Shown piece after piece: positions 12,292-24,145 of a stretch of 64,000 bases of DNA (positions are counted from its first letter, which is position 1; the number at the start of each line of letters is the position of its first letter). The position numbers and the translations under genes are program-made. A model generated the notes under the pieces. It saw only the letters and a list, made by a program, of their open reading frames with translations. It ran no database searches and was not told the DNA's origin. The stretch covers positions 482,824 to 546,823 of the forward strand of contig SSNU01000060.1 of NCBI GenBank assembly GCA_012064415.1, written 5' to 3'. Source of the DNA: Gyrodactylus bullatarudis. Lineage: Eukaryota; Platyhelminthes; Monogenea; Gyrodactylidea; Gyrodactylidae.

Positions 12292-14160
12292 GGCACCGAA
12301 AGGGCTAAAGTGATTGATGAAAAATTTCTCCTTCACCCACAAATCCGAGCTGTCATCACCAGCATTTTTACACAAGATTGAGAAATTAGAAATTGAAGTA
12401 TTATGGTTCTCTTGTTCGATCTGGTCACTGCCGTATCCTTCTTGAGGTGATAGTTTGATCTTCTTGATAATTTCCTAATCGTACGTCCTATATAAGAAGC
12501 TCCCCGTCACATTGGAATATGTAAATTAAAAGAGTATTTTCTTCAGGTTTTAGTATATCCTTATGAATCAAACTGAATTACCTTCAGGTTTTAAAGACAA
12601 TTTTCAATTGTGTATTATTATAATGTTGATTAATAAGATTAACCAGTCGTCTTCCGAAATCGGGAATAAATTTCAATTAAAAATAGCAAAATGAAACACG
12701 CTACTACTAGGTAGTTTCAGTTAAATAATATTCTTCTTGATTGTATGTTTTGTATCCAAAGAGTACGAGCAACACATGTATGAATGTAAGATTTGGTTAA
12801 ATGACCAATGAGATTGTTCCATGAACCAAAAAAAATAATATTTTAAGAATTATGAAAGGAATAGTTTAATTTAAAGAAAATTATAATAAAATGTAAGCTG
12901 AAAAAAAGAAAAAATTGTTTAATTTATTGTCAAACACAATTCTGATGCCTTGATCAATGATCATATCTGTGTATTTAAGAAAGAGAATAATATTCATTAA
13001 TTGCCAATTAGATCATTTCATCATTTCTGTAAATTTAGTTGATTACGTATAGGAGATACTTTGAATGATTGATTTGCGATCATGAGCAGAAAATATTCTT
13101 GCCTGTTCTTTCAAAAATCCTGTTGAATTGAAAATACTCTTATTCGTAATTTAGTTTTGAGAGGATCTTCGGATCAATTAGGCCAATCACAAAAACATTG
13201 GGTGCCAGACAGAGTGACCAGAGTTCAAACGTAATGATTCATTAGTATGACCTGTATAAATTGTCAAGATTATAAAATCAAGTGTTATAATTCGAATTAT
13301 ATTAACTTGTAATTTTTAGATTCCCCAATTAAATGAGCAATAGCCACTTGTATTGAAGGAATTAATGAATGATTCATTTCAATATCTCTATTTTTGAAGC
13401 ATATCCAGGAAAAAGATTCAATATATATTCCCACAAAAATTTACAAAATAATCATGCAAAAAATTATCTGCGTACCTGGTTTCTTCAAATTCATAGGTCT
13501 AAACGAATTTTTACCAGGATTAAAACTAGTCAAAAAATTAATACTGAGAGTGGTAATTCTGATTAAAATTTCAATAAGCTTCTTTTCTGTCCAGGATTTC
13601 TTCGATTAAAGTAATCCTAATCAAATTTGAGGCATTTTCATCAAATCTCATATAATTTTGCTATTTTCCTTCTGTCTTTCTAACTTTATCTCAGTATCTC
13701 TTTAATTCTCTTTCGTTTATCTTTCTACCTTCTTATTTTGTCATCTTCTTCTAACTTTGCCTACTCTTTATCTGTATTTTTCGATAAACATTTTATTTTC
13801 TATTGCATATTTATCCAGGATATCGATAGATCTAGTTAAATATATGTAAATAACAACATCTCTGTATATGCGATGATGAGATGAGACAGAATAAAGACTA
13901 AATTCACAATTACACCAAAGAAAAACTTTACAGCAAACATTTAAAGATGAAGAGGACGAAAAAAATTTTTTAAAATTCAAATTCAAACGTCCATCTTCCC
14001 GTTGTATCAGAATAAAGAAAATACTGGGCTGATCTTTAAAAATTTGATCCCTTTTGTGAGGTTGCTGACTGAAAGTCATGTTAAGGATAAAAACAAACGA
14101 AGTTTTTGGTAAAGCTCTCTTCGGACCAAACACCGACTTGTTATTGAAAATTGTATTTAA
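12292..14160. other. Unassigned region with a short piggyBac-associated repeat
   Basis: At about 12313-12355 the sequence TTGATGAAAAATTTCTCCTT and what follows match 17638-17683, the left internal part of the piggyBac element there, so this is a relic of that family. Other open frames (13369-13609 +, 13768-14133 -) show no recognisable domain. Confidence 0.5.
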
Positions 14161-14475
14161 AACTCAAAGATTTTTTAACCTACATATTAAGACTACCTGA
14201 TAGTCTTAAGACTATCAAGAGTAACAAGATTAACGGTAACATATGTAAACCAAACTTATGTCACATAAGTTATGTGTTCAAAAAACTATTCCTTCAACTA
14301 CCTTGGCCTATGTGAGCTGTTGCTACTTATTGGAGAGTTTTGGTGTTTTTTAGCTTACATTATATTCTGATATTCTTTGACTTTTACTATTTCTTCCATA
14401 GCTTGTAAAATATTATCTTTAATGAATTTTTAAACTTGAATCATTTTTAAGTATTGTCACGGATGATGCTTTATT
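14161..14475 (+). repeat. Solitary arm of the 17452-19262 element
   Basis: The segment from about 14238 to 14470 is a diverged match to 18930-19150, the long inverted-repeat arm of the piggyBac element there (shared GGCCTATGTGAGCT, TTTTGGTGTTTTTTAGCTTA). Just upstream is a perfect 20-bp palindrome TGATAGTCTTAAGACTATCA at 14197-14216. The block from 14201 to about 14243 recurs at 27962-28005. Confidence 0.6.
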
Positions 14476-15692
14476 TAATGTACATATGGCCCTAATAAGT
14501 ATACATATATATATATATATCTTAATTCTAATTCTCTTTAACTCTAATAAAGCTATTATCGATTTTAACAGCTTTATGATTTGAACAAAAATCTAATTTT
14601 TCTATCAAGTTCTAAAAATTATCTTGGAAACCGATTCAAAACGTACACTTTCACAATTTGTCCATATTTTTAAACTTTGAGTTGAAAATATTTCTTGATT
14701 TCAAAATATGAGAAGAATCAAACAGTTTGAAATGGAAATTTTGGTATTGTCCATACAATGAAAAATTTTTCACGCCATATTAGAGGCTTTCAACTCACAA
14801 TGGCAATTGCAGAATAATTTCGACCATGTTTGCCATAAGATCACATTTGTATTCTGCTTTATTTGTCAAAAAAAAATAGAATTTTATACTTTTCTATTCT
14901 ATTAATAGAAACTAGATTAATCTGTTTAAATGTTAGTAAGAAACCGAGTAAATTTTGTCTTAAATTACTTGAAAAGTGTTAAGGTAAATGTCTCAAGAAC
15001 ATAGTCAAACACTTCTATCTGACATGAAGCGTGAAAATTTTGAATATCTTTCATTGATTAGATGATCTGATACAGGAATTTTCTAAATGTGTGCTTTTTC
15101 TAATTTCATCAAACGATTGAATTCACACAGCTGATTGGATAGAATTTGGAACTTCATACAGTTGAAATATGACAAAATACAAATATGACAATATCTATTA
15201 GTTTTTAGAACTGTTAAAGATATCAGTTTGATAAATAAAGATTGTCATTCTACAGTATCACTCATACGAAATTTGAAAAAAAATCCCAAAAGTAAAATTC
15301 TGAGGTGTGTTGAATGAAATTTTAATTAAATTTTGATCAAGATTAAAAAAGATCGTTTCCTGTAAAATTTGAAATATAAATTTTATATATCAAATTAGTT
15401 TTGATTTTGTCCAGAGATTCTGAAACTAGAACGAAATTTATAATTTATTTTCTACGCCAAATGTGAATTGAAATAAAATATACACGTGAGGCTAGTTGAT
15501 ATGAAATTGAGAACTTAATTATTTTCTTGTACAAAGACATCATTAACATGTTGTATAAAACGATATCATTAAAAAATAATTACTTGTAGAAATACACCCA
15601 ATACTTTCTAATCTGTACCCTGATTAAATGAACAAAATAGGCTTAAAATTTAGAAAAGCTGGAAATCATCACATTTTCATTATTGGTATTAT
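14476..15692. other. Unassigned AT-rich DNA
   Basis: Includes a (TA)n microsatellite at about 14502-14520 and a short MITE end relic (GGCTAGTTGATATGAAATTG) at about 15488-15550. No gene supported. Confidence 0.5.
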
Positions 15693-16192
15693 TAGGGCCT
15701 CAAGAAATATGACCTATTAAATTCATTTATGTGCGCATAAAATATGCTCTATCGATTTTCTTTATAAAAACTGATACTTCTTGTAAGCTATTTTTGAGAG
15801 AACGATTTTCACTATCGAATTAATATACTACTTGTTAGTTAATTTCAAAAAATGAATTTTCTTCGAATAAAATATTCAACCAAAATATCTATAATTTTCA
15901 AAATTTTTACTTTAAGATGTATTGAAAAAACATGAAGTTTCACGTAATTGTCTTAGTAAGAACGATCCTGATTGATCAATTCAATAAAACACACATAGAA
16001 AATGGAAATATGCCCTATTAACTATGCTCTTTTAATATATGACGCCAAACAAAATATATGACACATATGCACTAACAACTTTTTAACCCTTACCCCCACA
16101 GCAGTTTTAAATATCACAGAGTGCTTAGATTAAAAATTATACTTCGAATTTAAAATATGCTTTAAATGCATTTTTGAGGCCCTAGGTATTAT
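15685..16192. mobile_element. hAT-like MITE, TAGGGCCTC family, perfect 8-bp duplication
   Basis: Element 15693-16184 (492 bp) starts TAGGGCCTCAA and ends TTGAGGCCCTA. It is flanked by perfect 8-bp duplications GGTATTAT (15685-15692 and 16185-16192). Repeated ATATGAC and ATATGC(T) motifs near both ends look like subterminal transposase-binding repeats of hAT elements. No transposase is encoded. Confidence 0.9.
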
Positions 16193-16548
16193 TCTAGGTG
16201 TAAGAAAAGTTTTTTTTCATTATATTCAGATCAATTTTCACTGAATACGAAATCAATAAACCGGATCTCTAATTGGATCATCATTTGGAAAGTTCACATG
16301 GTTCTATTTCTCATAGAAATGACCAATTTCTCTGAACTTTTGTTGGCAAATTCGAAAACCAGAATAATCGAGATTCTAATTATTTCGAATTCGAATCATT
16401 TTCCTAATGATGGCCCAAAATGTTCGCTTCAAACCTAGGAAAATAATGAGTGCGGCATTTTCGAAATTCATAAAAAACGGCCTTATTTCTTTGAGATTGA
16501 TTGTTTTTATTTTCAACAACTTTTCAGATTATTTAATCATGGGAAAAT
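16193..16548. other. Unassigned spacer
   Basis: AT-rich, no gene or repeat recognised. Confidence 0.5.
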
Positions 16549-17252
16549 TTGAGCATAGGAGTCCTAAACCTAATTGACATGAAGAAGAGAATTTACAAAG
16601 AACTCGATATTGTTATCCGAATTCACAGAAAAAAATAATTTTTTGAATTCTAAAACGGAATGAGCTAATAAGATGTGGATATTTGAAAAAGTTCCAAAAA
16701 AATTTAATCTGACCAAAACTAGACCGTTTTTCTAATTTTAAAAATGCACCAAATTTCCACTTTTTCAACTTTTGAGTTCAAAATTTTCATCGATTTCGAT
16801 GATTCGAAGCAGTTAAATGATTATATTTGGGATCATTACTGTGAGAAATCGAACCATTTGAATTTTTCGATTATCATGAAGGCAAATTATCCAAAATCTG
16901 GAAGTTTAACTTTTTCTCGGAGACAGTAAGATCTTCGCTATCTCTTTGGCCAAATTCGAATTCTTCGTTAAATTTTGAACTAAAATATCATCACTTCACT
17001 GCTTTGAATCATTAAAATCGTTAAAAATTTGAGCTCAAAAGTTGAAAAAGTGGAAATTTGGTACATTTTCGAAATTTGAAAAACGGCCAAATTTTGGTCA
17101 GTTTGAATTATTTTCGGAATTTTTTCGAATATCCACATCTGATTAGCTCATTCTGTTTCAGAATTTTTTTACTGTATTTTTTCTGTTAATCTGGATAAAA
17201 ATATCGAGTTCTTCGTAAAAATAGTAAACTCTCATCTTGATATCAACTAGCT
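16549..17252. mobile_element. MITE family B, copy 1
   Basis: Left end AAACCTAATTGACATGAAGA (16566), right end complementary CATCTTGATATCAACTAGC (about 17230-17248). The interior contains a 61-codon open frame (16744-16929) that differs by one residue from that in the copy at 32955-33640; this is recent duplication rather than evidence of a protein. Both copies also share the left flank TTTGAGCATAGGAGTCCT. Confidence 0.8.
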
Positions 17253-17451
17253 TTATTTGTGTTCCTAACTATCCGGGGAAACATATTGGGATTTTGGTAA
17301 ATTCTCATCTCAATTTATTACTCAATTATCTCTCCTGATTAAACGCAGAAAAAATTATTCTTTTGTACAAATTCTACCCATTGATGAAGTTCTTACGTTC
17401 AAGTGATTCACGTAGATGTTCAAAAACGTCCGAAAATCCACTTAAATTCAT
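17253..17451. other. Spacer between MITE B and piggyBac element
   Basis: No coding content recognised. Confidence 0.4.
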
Positions 17452-19262
17452 AATTTAGAAATATGTGAAAGAAATATATTTATAACCAAATGCGCATTTC
17501 TCAAAGGATCATCAGTGGTCTCTCTTTGAAAATGATAAAAGTTTAAAATTTGAATGAAAAATAATAATTTACAATTTACAAAGAAATAGTAAAAGAAACG
17601 AATAATTCTTTTGAACACACAAATTAGGCTTATACATGTTGATGAAAAATTTCTCCTTCACCCACACATCTGTGCTGTCATCCCCTGAAATATTTCATTT
17701 CAGAAAGGAATGAATCTTGAAATGCTCTGGTCAGAAAACTTTGGAAATAAATTGGTTATAAATTCAATGTCTTTGAGTCGTTTCAATTTTATAAAACAAA
17801 TTATAAGATTTGACAACAAAGCGACGCGTCAAAGAGGACCTGATAGAGATCGTTTGGCTCCTATTCGTCTATTTTTGAAAGCTTCGTCAATAATTCCCAA
17901 ACTAGTTACACTCCAAGTGAATACCTTACAGTAGACGAGCAACTTGTTAGCTTCAGAGGACGTTGCCCGATGAAAGTTTTCATTCCTACTAAGCCAGGGA
18001 AGTATGGAATCAAGATTTGGGTGTTAGCTGATTCAAAGACATACTACTTGGTGAACGCTCAGGTTTATCTTGGCAAAGTCAATAATGTTCAAGATAAGAA
18101 CCAAGGTACTAGAGTGGTGAAAGAACTTTCTTTACCTTATCTGAACAAAGGTCGTACAATAACTATGGATAATTTTTTTACCTCCATGGAAATAGCTCAA
18201 TACCTTCTTGAAAAGAAAACAAGTGTGGTTGGAACAGTCAGGGCAAATCGAAAGTTTTTACCTGTCAGTTTTCAGGACAAGAAAATAGCAGAAAACCAGG
18301 CAGATTATATTTTTTGTGATAGAATTACACTTTTGAAATATGGAAAAAAGAAAAATCATCCAGTTTTAATGTTATCTTCTGATCACACTCGACCGGAAAG
18401 TGTTCAGGGAAAACCGGAAATCATTCTTGATTATAATAAATACAAAGGTGGAGTCGATTCCTTAGATCAAATAGTAAGCTTCTACTCATCCAAGAGGGGA
18501 ACAAAAAGATGGCCTCTAGCTATGTATTGGAACATTCTTGATTTGGCCGTCTATAATGCCTATGTATTATATTCGATAAGTATGAAGAAAAAGAATCCAG
18601 CTTTCACCATAACTAGAAGAGACTTTATATATGAAATTTGTAAAAGTTTGATCGACTACAGGAAACGAGAAGCTCCTGAAGATAGAATTACATATGGTCC
18701 AAAGTCTGGTAAAAGAGCTAGATGCAACTATTGTGATAGAAAAAAAGATTCAAAAATGAAACAGTGTTGTCAAATTTGTGGAAAAAATATCTGTAATGAG
18801 CATTGTATTAACTTGTGCTTCCAATGTTCCAAATAAATCACTATTTAACTCGATTTTTGGTATTTTTTCAACAAGGGGTTCCAAAAACCCCCATTTACAG
18901 AAAATGCGATTTTCATAATATGCCGTTCTAGGGTTAACACGTATAAACCTAATTTGTGTGTTCAAAAGAATTATTCGTTTAATCTTCAACAACTATGGCC
19001 TATGTGAGCTTTTTCACCTTTTTCTCTTCACTGTTGCTATTTATTGAAGAGTTTTTGGTGTTTTTTCAGCTTACATAATATTCTTATTTCCATTCATGAC
19101 TCTTATAATCTTCAACTTTTACTATTTCTTTGTAAATTGTAAATTATTATTTTTCATTCAAATTTTAAAATTTTATCATTTTCAAAGAGAGACCACTGAT
19201 GATCCTTTGAGAAATGCGCATTTGGTTATAAATATATTTCTTTCACATATTTCTAAATTGAT
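17452..19262 (+). mobile_element. piggyBac element with long inverted arms
   Basis: The arm 17452-17636 is the reverse complement of the outer and inner parts of 18928-19262 (for example AATTTAGAAATATGTGAAAG against its complement at the right end); the right arm carries roughly 100 bp extra in its middle. Between them lies the transposase. Near the inner right border are a palindromic GGGGTTCCAAAAACCCCC (18876-18893) and TTCTAGGGTTAA (18915-18926), which look like a piggyBac terminus and TTAA site, so the arms may alternatively be an older repeat into which a piggyBac inserted. A solitary relative of the arm is at 14238-14470. Confidence 0.65.
17710..18836 (+). pseudogene. Nearly complete piggyBac transposase, one frameshift
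   Basis: Two frames cover the core of a piggyBac transposase, an enzyme for cut-and-paste movement at TTAA sites. The first (17710-17934) holds FNFIKQIIRFDNKATRQRG and ends after a shift near 17880. The second starts upstream of the ATG at 17970: in its frame the codons from about 17905 read YTPSEYLTVDEQL, placing the first catalytic Asp at 17934-17936. It continues with FRGRCPMKVFIPTKPGKYGI, TITMDNFFTS (second Asp), YNKYKGGVDSLDQ (last acidic pair) and KRWPLAMYWNILDLAVYNAY. A cysteine- and histidine-rich C-terminal zinc-binding tail follows (CNYCDRKK...CCQICGKNICNEHC...CFQC). All catalytic residues are present, but the frameshift and missing N-terminus make it nonfunctional as read. Confidence 0.85.
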
Positions 19263-20386
19263 GAAGTATTGTATTTCTACAAAAGGAAAGAGTAGAATCT
19301 CTTCGATTGGAATATGCTTACTGAAAAGTTGTTATATAGCTTTTTAAATGTATAAACGATATTATTGCATAGTACAATAATTCTTGGCGGCTTACCGTAC
19401 ATTAAAGCACCGCTAATCTTCTCAAAATATTTATTCACACCCGGGAGTATTTTCCGAAAGTTTGCGGGAATATATCTATAGATCAGGGATGTAAAATATT
19501 ACATTTTGAGATAAAGCAAGTTGTCTTGCGTAGCTGGTAACGTAAGTACACGTGAAGATTTCAATATTTCTGTTCTGTAGATTTTGAAATAACTTTCAGA
19601 ATTTATCTAGATTTATCATCATTGAGTTTATAGCAAAACATTCAGCGTTATTGAACTTTTCTAGAGAGGACAGCACGAAGAATTTTCACTGCTCTTATTT
19701 ACATCATATGCTACAATCCTTATTTGAACCAAAAAAGCGATTCTATTTCAAGATTATTTTTCGCTTGCTACCTGGCTGATGAATCCTCACTGAACCAAAA
19801 TCTATGTCCAAGGGGTGTGTTTATTCAGAATAAGTATGTTTTTGAAATTGAAAAAGTCAGATCTAGCAACACAAAGTTTCAGGTTCTACTACTCTTAGGA
19901 AGTCTGAATTTAGAGAGTTCCTAACATTTTAGAGTCTGAGGTTTTTGACTTTAGAAACTTCTAATTGATGGCTGGTTCAAAATGCTCATCGTGTTATAGC
20001 AAAAGAAGTCATCATTTTATCTAAAAAATAATTGAAATCTTTTTTTTCTAAATTAATAATGATTCATTCAAGGAATCTGACTTTATCAATTCACGATTTC
20101 TTTAAAAGAAAATAATAAAACATACTAAATTTTAAATCAAAACAGATTACAGTCAATCAGCAGAGGGTCTTCACGTATAGTGGAATGAGAGATCGTCAAG
20201 AGATTCTCATTTGTAATAATACATTTTATTAATATAATGGAATGTTTTTTGAGGTATGCTTTGGTCTATAATGTAAGTTCCTACGCATTCCCCTTTGCTG
20301 ATTGACTGGATTTATGAATAAAATCTAATACCCCCACCCTGGTCCTGAAATGGTTAAAACTTGTTCCGTAAAAGGGGTATATTTCA
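19263..20386. other. Unassigned DNA
   Basis: A 66-codon frame at 19724-19924 has no recognisable domain. No gene supported. Confidence 0.5.
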
Positions 20387-22351
20387 TTAACCCTCACCCT
20401 GGAAGTTGGTAAAATTTCACATTTCACAAGTGGGGTTCATTTGGACCCCATACTTATTTATATAGAAAAATAATAAAATATTAGGTCTGAAATAGTATAT
20501 TTCAAGACTTTCGACATTCTAAACAAGATATGATGATTTCTACTAGCGTTTTTTCTGCAATAATTACAGTAGGTTGATATTTTGACATCTTTGGTTCTTG
20601 GACAAAAGGAGCATCTTCCTTTCTTTGGTGTAATCTCAGCTTCTAGATCGTCATTGACTATGCTAGTTCTTCGTCTTTTGGCGCCTATACTTTCTTGCTG
20701 CTTTGATTCTAATCCCATGAGCTTAGCTCCTTTAGAAATATTCTTCGTGCACATCTTTTGGTAATTTGATTATCTGGCCATTTTATGGAATGTAAAACAT
20801 AGGCATTATATGCTGCCATTTCCAAGATATTCTAAAATACTGATAAAGGCCATCTTTTTGTAGATCTTCTGCAAGAATAATTTCCTATCAACTGATCCAA
20901 GACATCAACACCGCCTTTAGTTTGTTGTAATATTCGATTATTTCTGGTTTGGATCCAGTGTCATCAGTCTGTTGATGTAGGGTTGAAAGCATCAATACTG
21001 GTTTATTCTTTTTTTGGCCGTAACGTAGAATTGATATTGGACCAATTTTACCAAGATCAATCTTACTGGTTTGAAAAGAAGGCGGCAGAAAAGTACGATT
21101 TTTACGAACTGTACCGACTAATGCAGTTTTCTTTTTTACCAAATCTAAGGCCGAATTATGGGTCGTAAAAAAATTGTCACAAGTTATTGTTCGACCTTTG
21201 TTGATGAAAGGGTTTGCAAGTTCTTTAACAACTCTTTCTCCTTGACCTTTATCAGGAAAATTTCCTTCTTTTCCGATATAAATTTCAGCATTGCAGAGAT
21301 TTGCATTTTTAGAATCACACAAAGCCCACACTTTGATACCGTATTTTCCAGGCTTTGACGGCATGTACACTTTGAAGGGACATCTCCCACGAAAACTTAT
21401 TAGCTGTTCATCTATAGTTACTTGTTCGGAAGGGGTGTATGCTTTTCTACAATTGATAATAAAATCCTGAAATACGATCCTGATAGGTGCCAATTTGTCT
21501 CTATCTGAACCAGTGATCCTATTGATTTTTTCATCAAATCGAATAAACTGTTTGATGATTACGAATCTTGAATATGAAAGGCAGTTTTGACAGCAGAATA
21601 TGCATAGTCATCTTCCCAAAGCTCTTGGAGATCCATATTTATCTGCTTAGAAACTCCAAAATATAACAGGATCCCTATCCATTTACGAAGTTCGTCTATA
21701 CTTATTCTTGTACTTAATTTTCGATGGTCCATATACTTGTTCGTATATTTTACGATATCTCCGAGAACTTTTGGACATAAAAGTAGACTGAAAAAATCCT
21801 GATGAGTTATCATCTTCTGGGAACTCGCTGTAAGGGAAGAAGCAACATTTTTATGAATGATATTGTGGCTTCCAGTACGACTTCGCACTCTGGCTGTCTG
21901 GTAGTTGATGTCTCCGCATTTTGAAACTAGATCAGCTCCAAAGGATTGATCCATATCAGTATCTGGATTCGAAATATCAGAGGGATATTCTGTGTAATCC
22001 TCTTCTTCACTTTCAGAAGAACCACTTCCTAAATTCTCAGGACCGATAAGAGTTTCGATATCAGAGTACACGTCTTCTTCGTAGCTCATGTTATGAAAAA
22101 ATGAGAAAATCATATGGAATATAATGTGGGGTCCGTACGGACCCCATTTGTTCAATGTGTCATAACAGACTAAAATTTTTGCTGAATGTTTGTTTAGGAA
22201 AAAGATAAAAAATAAAAACAACAATATTGTTGATTATTAGTTTGACTAGGATTAGGTTTTTGTTTGGTTAAGATATCACTCTCCTATCCAAAGTTATTAC
22301 AAATCAAATGGTTGGGGTCCGTATGAACCCCAATTCCAGGGCGAGGGTTAA
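20387..22351 (-). mobile_element. Full-length piggyBac element with TTAA target duplication
   Basis: TTAA at 20387-20390 and 22348-22351 border matching termini CCCTCACCCTGGAA and TTCCAGGGCGAGGG, a 14-bp inverted repeat with one mismatch. Next to each end is a palindrome of GGGGTYC...GRACCCC type (TGGGGTTCATTTGGACCCCA near 20432, and two near 22130 and 22315). The 1.97-kb size and CCCT terminus are standard for the superfamily. The transposase is on the minus strand. Confidence 0.92.
20458..22089 (-). pseudogene. piggyBac transposase with three frame shifts
   Basis: Best start is the ATG at 22089 (MSYEEDVYSDIETLIG), opening an acidic N-terminus typical of the family. A shift near 21565 separates this from the next frame (FVIIKQFIRFDEK, then DKLAPIR, YTPSEQVTIDEQL with the first catalytic Asp, FRGRCPFKVYMPSKPGKYGI and TITCDNFFTT with the second). 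A second shift near 20920 moves the KGGVDVLDQL motif out of frame. There is a stop in RRSTKRWPLSVF*NILEMAA, and a third shift near 20755. The C-terminal tail CSFCPRTKD...YCNYC is recognisable but its last cysteines are degraded. Well preserved overall, so fairly recent, but dead. Confidence 0.88.
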
Positions 22352-22785
22352 GGGAAAATGGGGGTGTTTACAACCCCAATAAGTTTCGAGCCAAAATATA
22401 CGTTGAATATATATTTATTGAAAGCAATTTTGACAAACTATAAGTTGATGGTCTTTACAAGGAAATATATCACACTTTGCGCATTTCTTATACCCACTTT
22501 CGTCTACTTTTCTTGGACATATAGCGCATCGTTTTTTCCAAGAACTAGTTTTAGAATTTTGACAGTTGGTTGAGATTCAATCGTTTCTTCCAACATACTT
22601 GTCTCTTTTCTTTTCCTCTAACATGTTCCAAAAAAAGACTAATTCTGAATGAATACCCCTTGGACATACTAGGCTTGCAAATATCCCTAACCAAAAATAC
22701 ATTGTAGTCAGGTACCAAGTGAAAAAAATTAATTTTTCACATTTCCCTTTCTCATAAAAAGTTTCTTTCAATTTATTCGTAAAAT
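22352..22785 (-). pseudogene. Second piggyBac relic, C-terminal part
   Basis: Directly beyond the TTAA of the previous element, the minus strand reads YLTTMYFWLGIFAS, FFWNMLEEKKRDKYVGRND, then a stop, and finishes with an intact zinc-binding tail KKRCAICPRKVDESGYKKC, CDIFPCKDHQ, VCQNCFQ and a stop at about 22422. An inverted GGGGGTGTTTACAACCCC (22361-22378) follows, matching the subterminal palindromes of the family. This suggests the 20387 element inserted next to or into an older relative. Confidence 0.7.
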
Positions 22786-23418
22786 TATGTCATAGATCAC
22801 TCGAAGTACTCAATTTAAAATTTACTTTTCCCATATTAGCACTTCTCAAGTGTCATTTCACTTTTTCAGTAAAATGCTGATCAAGGAAAAATTAGAAATT
22901 TTCTGTTAAGATCCTTTTGAAAATTATTAAACCAAGTTCCAATAGTTTAGGGTTGTAGATATGAATGAACCCATCATTGTTATTTTGGATGATACGTTGT
23001 GTCACAAAACTTACATATATTTGAACAAATTCTTCAATGATTATAATAACTATTCATTTCAGATAAAGTTCTTTTTGAATTCGATATTGACCAGTGAAGC
23101 GTAATGCCTGATCATGTTTGCAATTCTATTTAATGATTTAATTTAATAGGCAATTAAAATATGAGCAATATTTTTTCAAGCATTATTATTGCACGGGCGA
23201 TTCCCAATAAGTCTCAGAAAGTCAAATGGCAAAATAAGCCTTGATCACATAATATCACTTACATAATATCAAATTCCCCTGAAGGTAATCTGATACAATA
23301 TTAATAATAATAGGTAATAGAGAGCAATTGTTCACTGATGAAATTCCCATTTCTGCCAACATAGTTGATTTCCGAATGATCGATAGAGGTTGAATGGGAA
23401 ATCATAATCCTTATTGAT
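22786..23418. other. Unassigned AT-rich spacer
   Basis: No gene or repeat recognised. Confidence 0.5.
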
Positions 23419-24145
23419 ATAAAGCTAATTGATATGAATCTATTGGGAATCTATGGAAATCCTGATTTTTACAGGAATCTCGATATTTTCATCAAGAATT
23501 CGAAATTTTCAAAGATTTTTTCCAATCCTACTCATGTTGCCCACTTTTACCAGTTGAAGAAAAAATTCTGAAAAATAATTATTTTTATGAAAAATATGGT
23601 AATTTTTTTTAATTCCCATTTGGCGCCAAAATCTCATTTTTTCGAACTTTAAACTGAAGATTTTGATTTGAAAGTTAGAGGTTGTTCAAAAGAGAATTTT
23701 CAGGATCAAGATTAGACAAGAAATTCAATTCGACTGAATCTTACCTGATTCATTATTATTGTTGAGCTGAATTTCAATTTTTTGATCAGTTTCACTAGTT
23801 GAAAATCAATGAAATTTCGATAATCCAAAATCTCTCAAAAATGGGAAAACTGTAGATAATTTGAAGGTGCTATTCAGCTTTATTATCTAATCTTGATCCT
23901 GAAAATTCTCTTTTGAACAACCTCTAACTTTCAAATCAAAATCTTCAGTTTAAAGTTCGAAAAAATGAGATTTTGGCGCCAAATGGGAATTTAAAAAAAT
24001 GCCTATATTTTTCATAAAAATAATTATTTTTCAGAATTTTTTCTTCAACTGGTAAAAGTAGGATTGGAAAAAATCTTTGAAAAATTCGAATTCTTGATGA
24101 AAATATCGAGATTCCTGTAAAAATCATAGATTCCCAACTTTATAT
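23419..24145. mobile_element. MITE family A, palindromic copy
   Basis: Left arm starts ATAAAGCTAATTGATATGAA; the right arm ends with the complement of GGGAATCTATGATTTTTACA. It contains the central block GAAAATCAATGAAATTTCG (inverted relative to the 11521 copy) and the CCCACTTTTACCAGTTGAAG motif. No coding content. Confidence 0.8.

Noticed and set aside
11503..12296. Several frames of 61-105 codons on both strands
   Set aside because: They mirror each other across the palindromic arms of MITE A and have no protein features.
13768..14133. 121-codon frame on the minus strand
   Set aside because: No recognisable domain, low-complexity Ser run, no promoter or homologue visible; not enough to call a gene.
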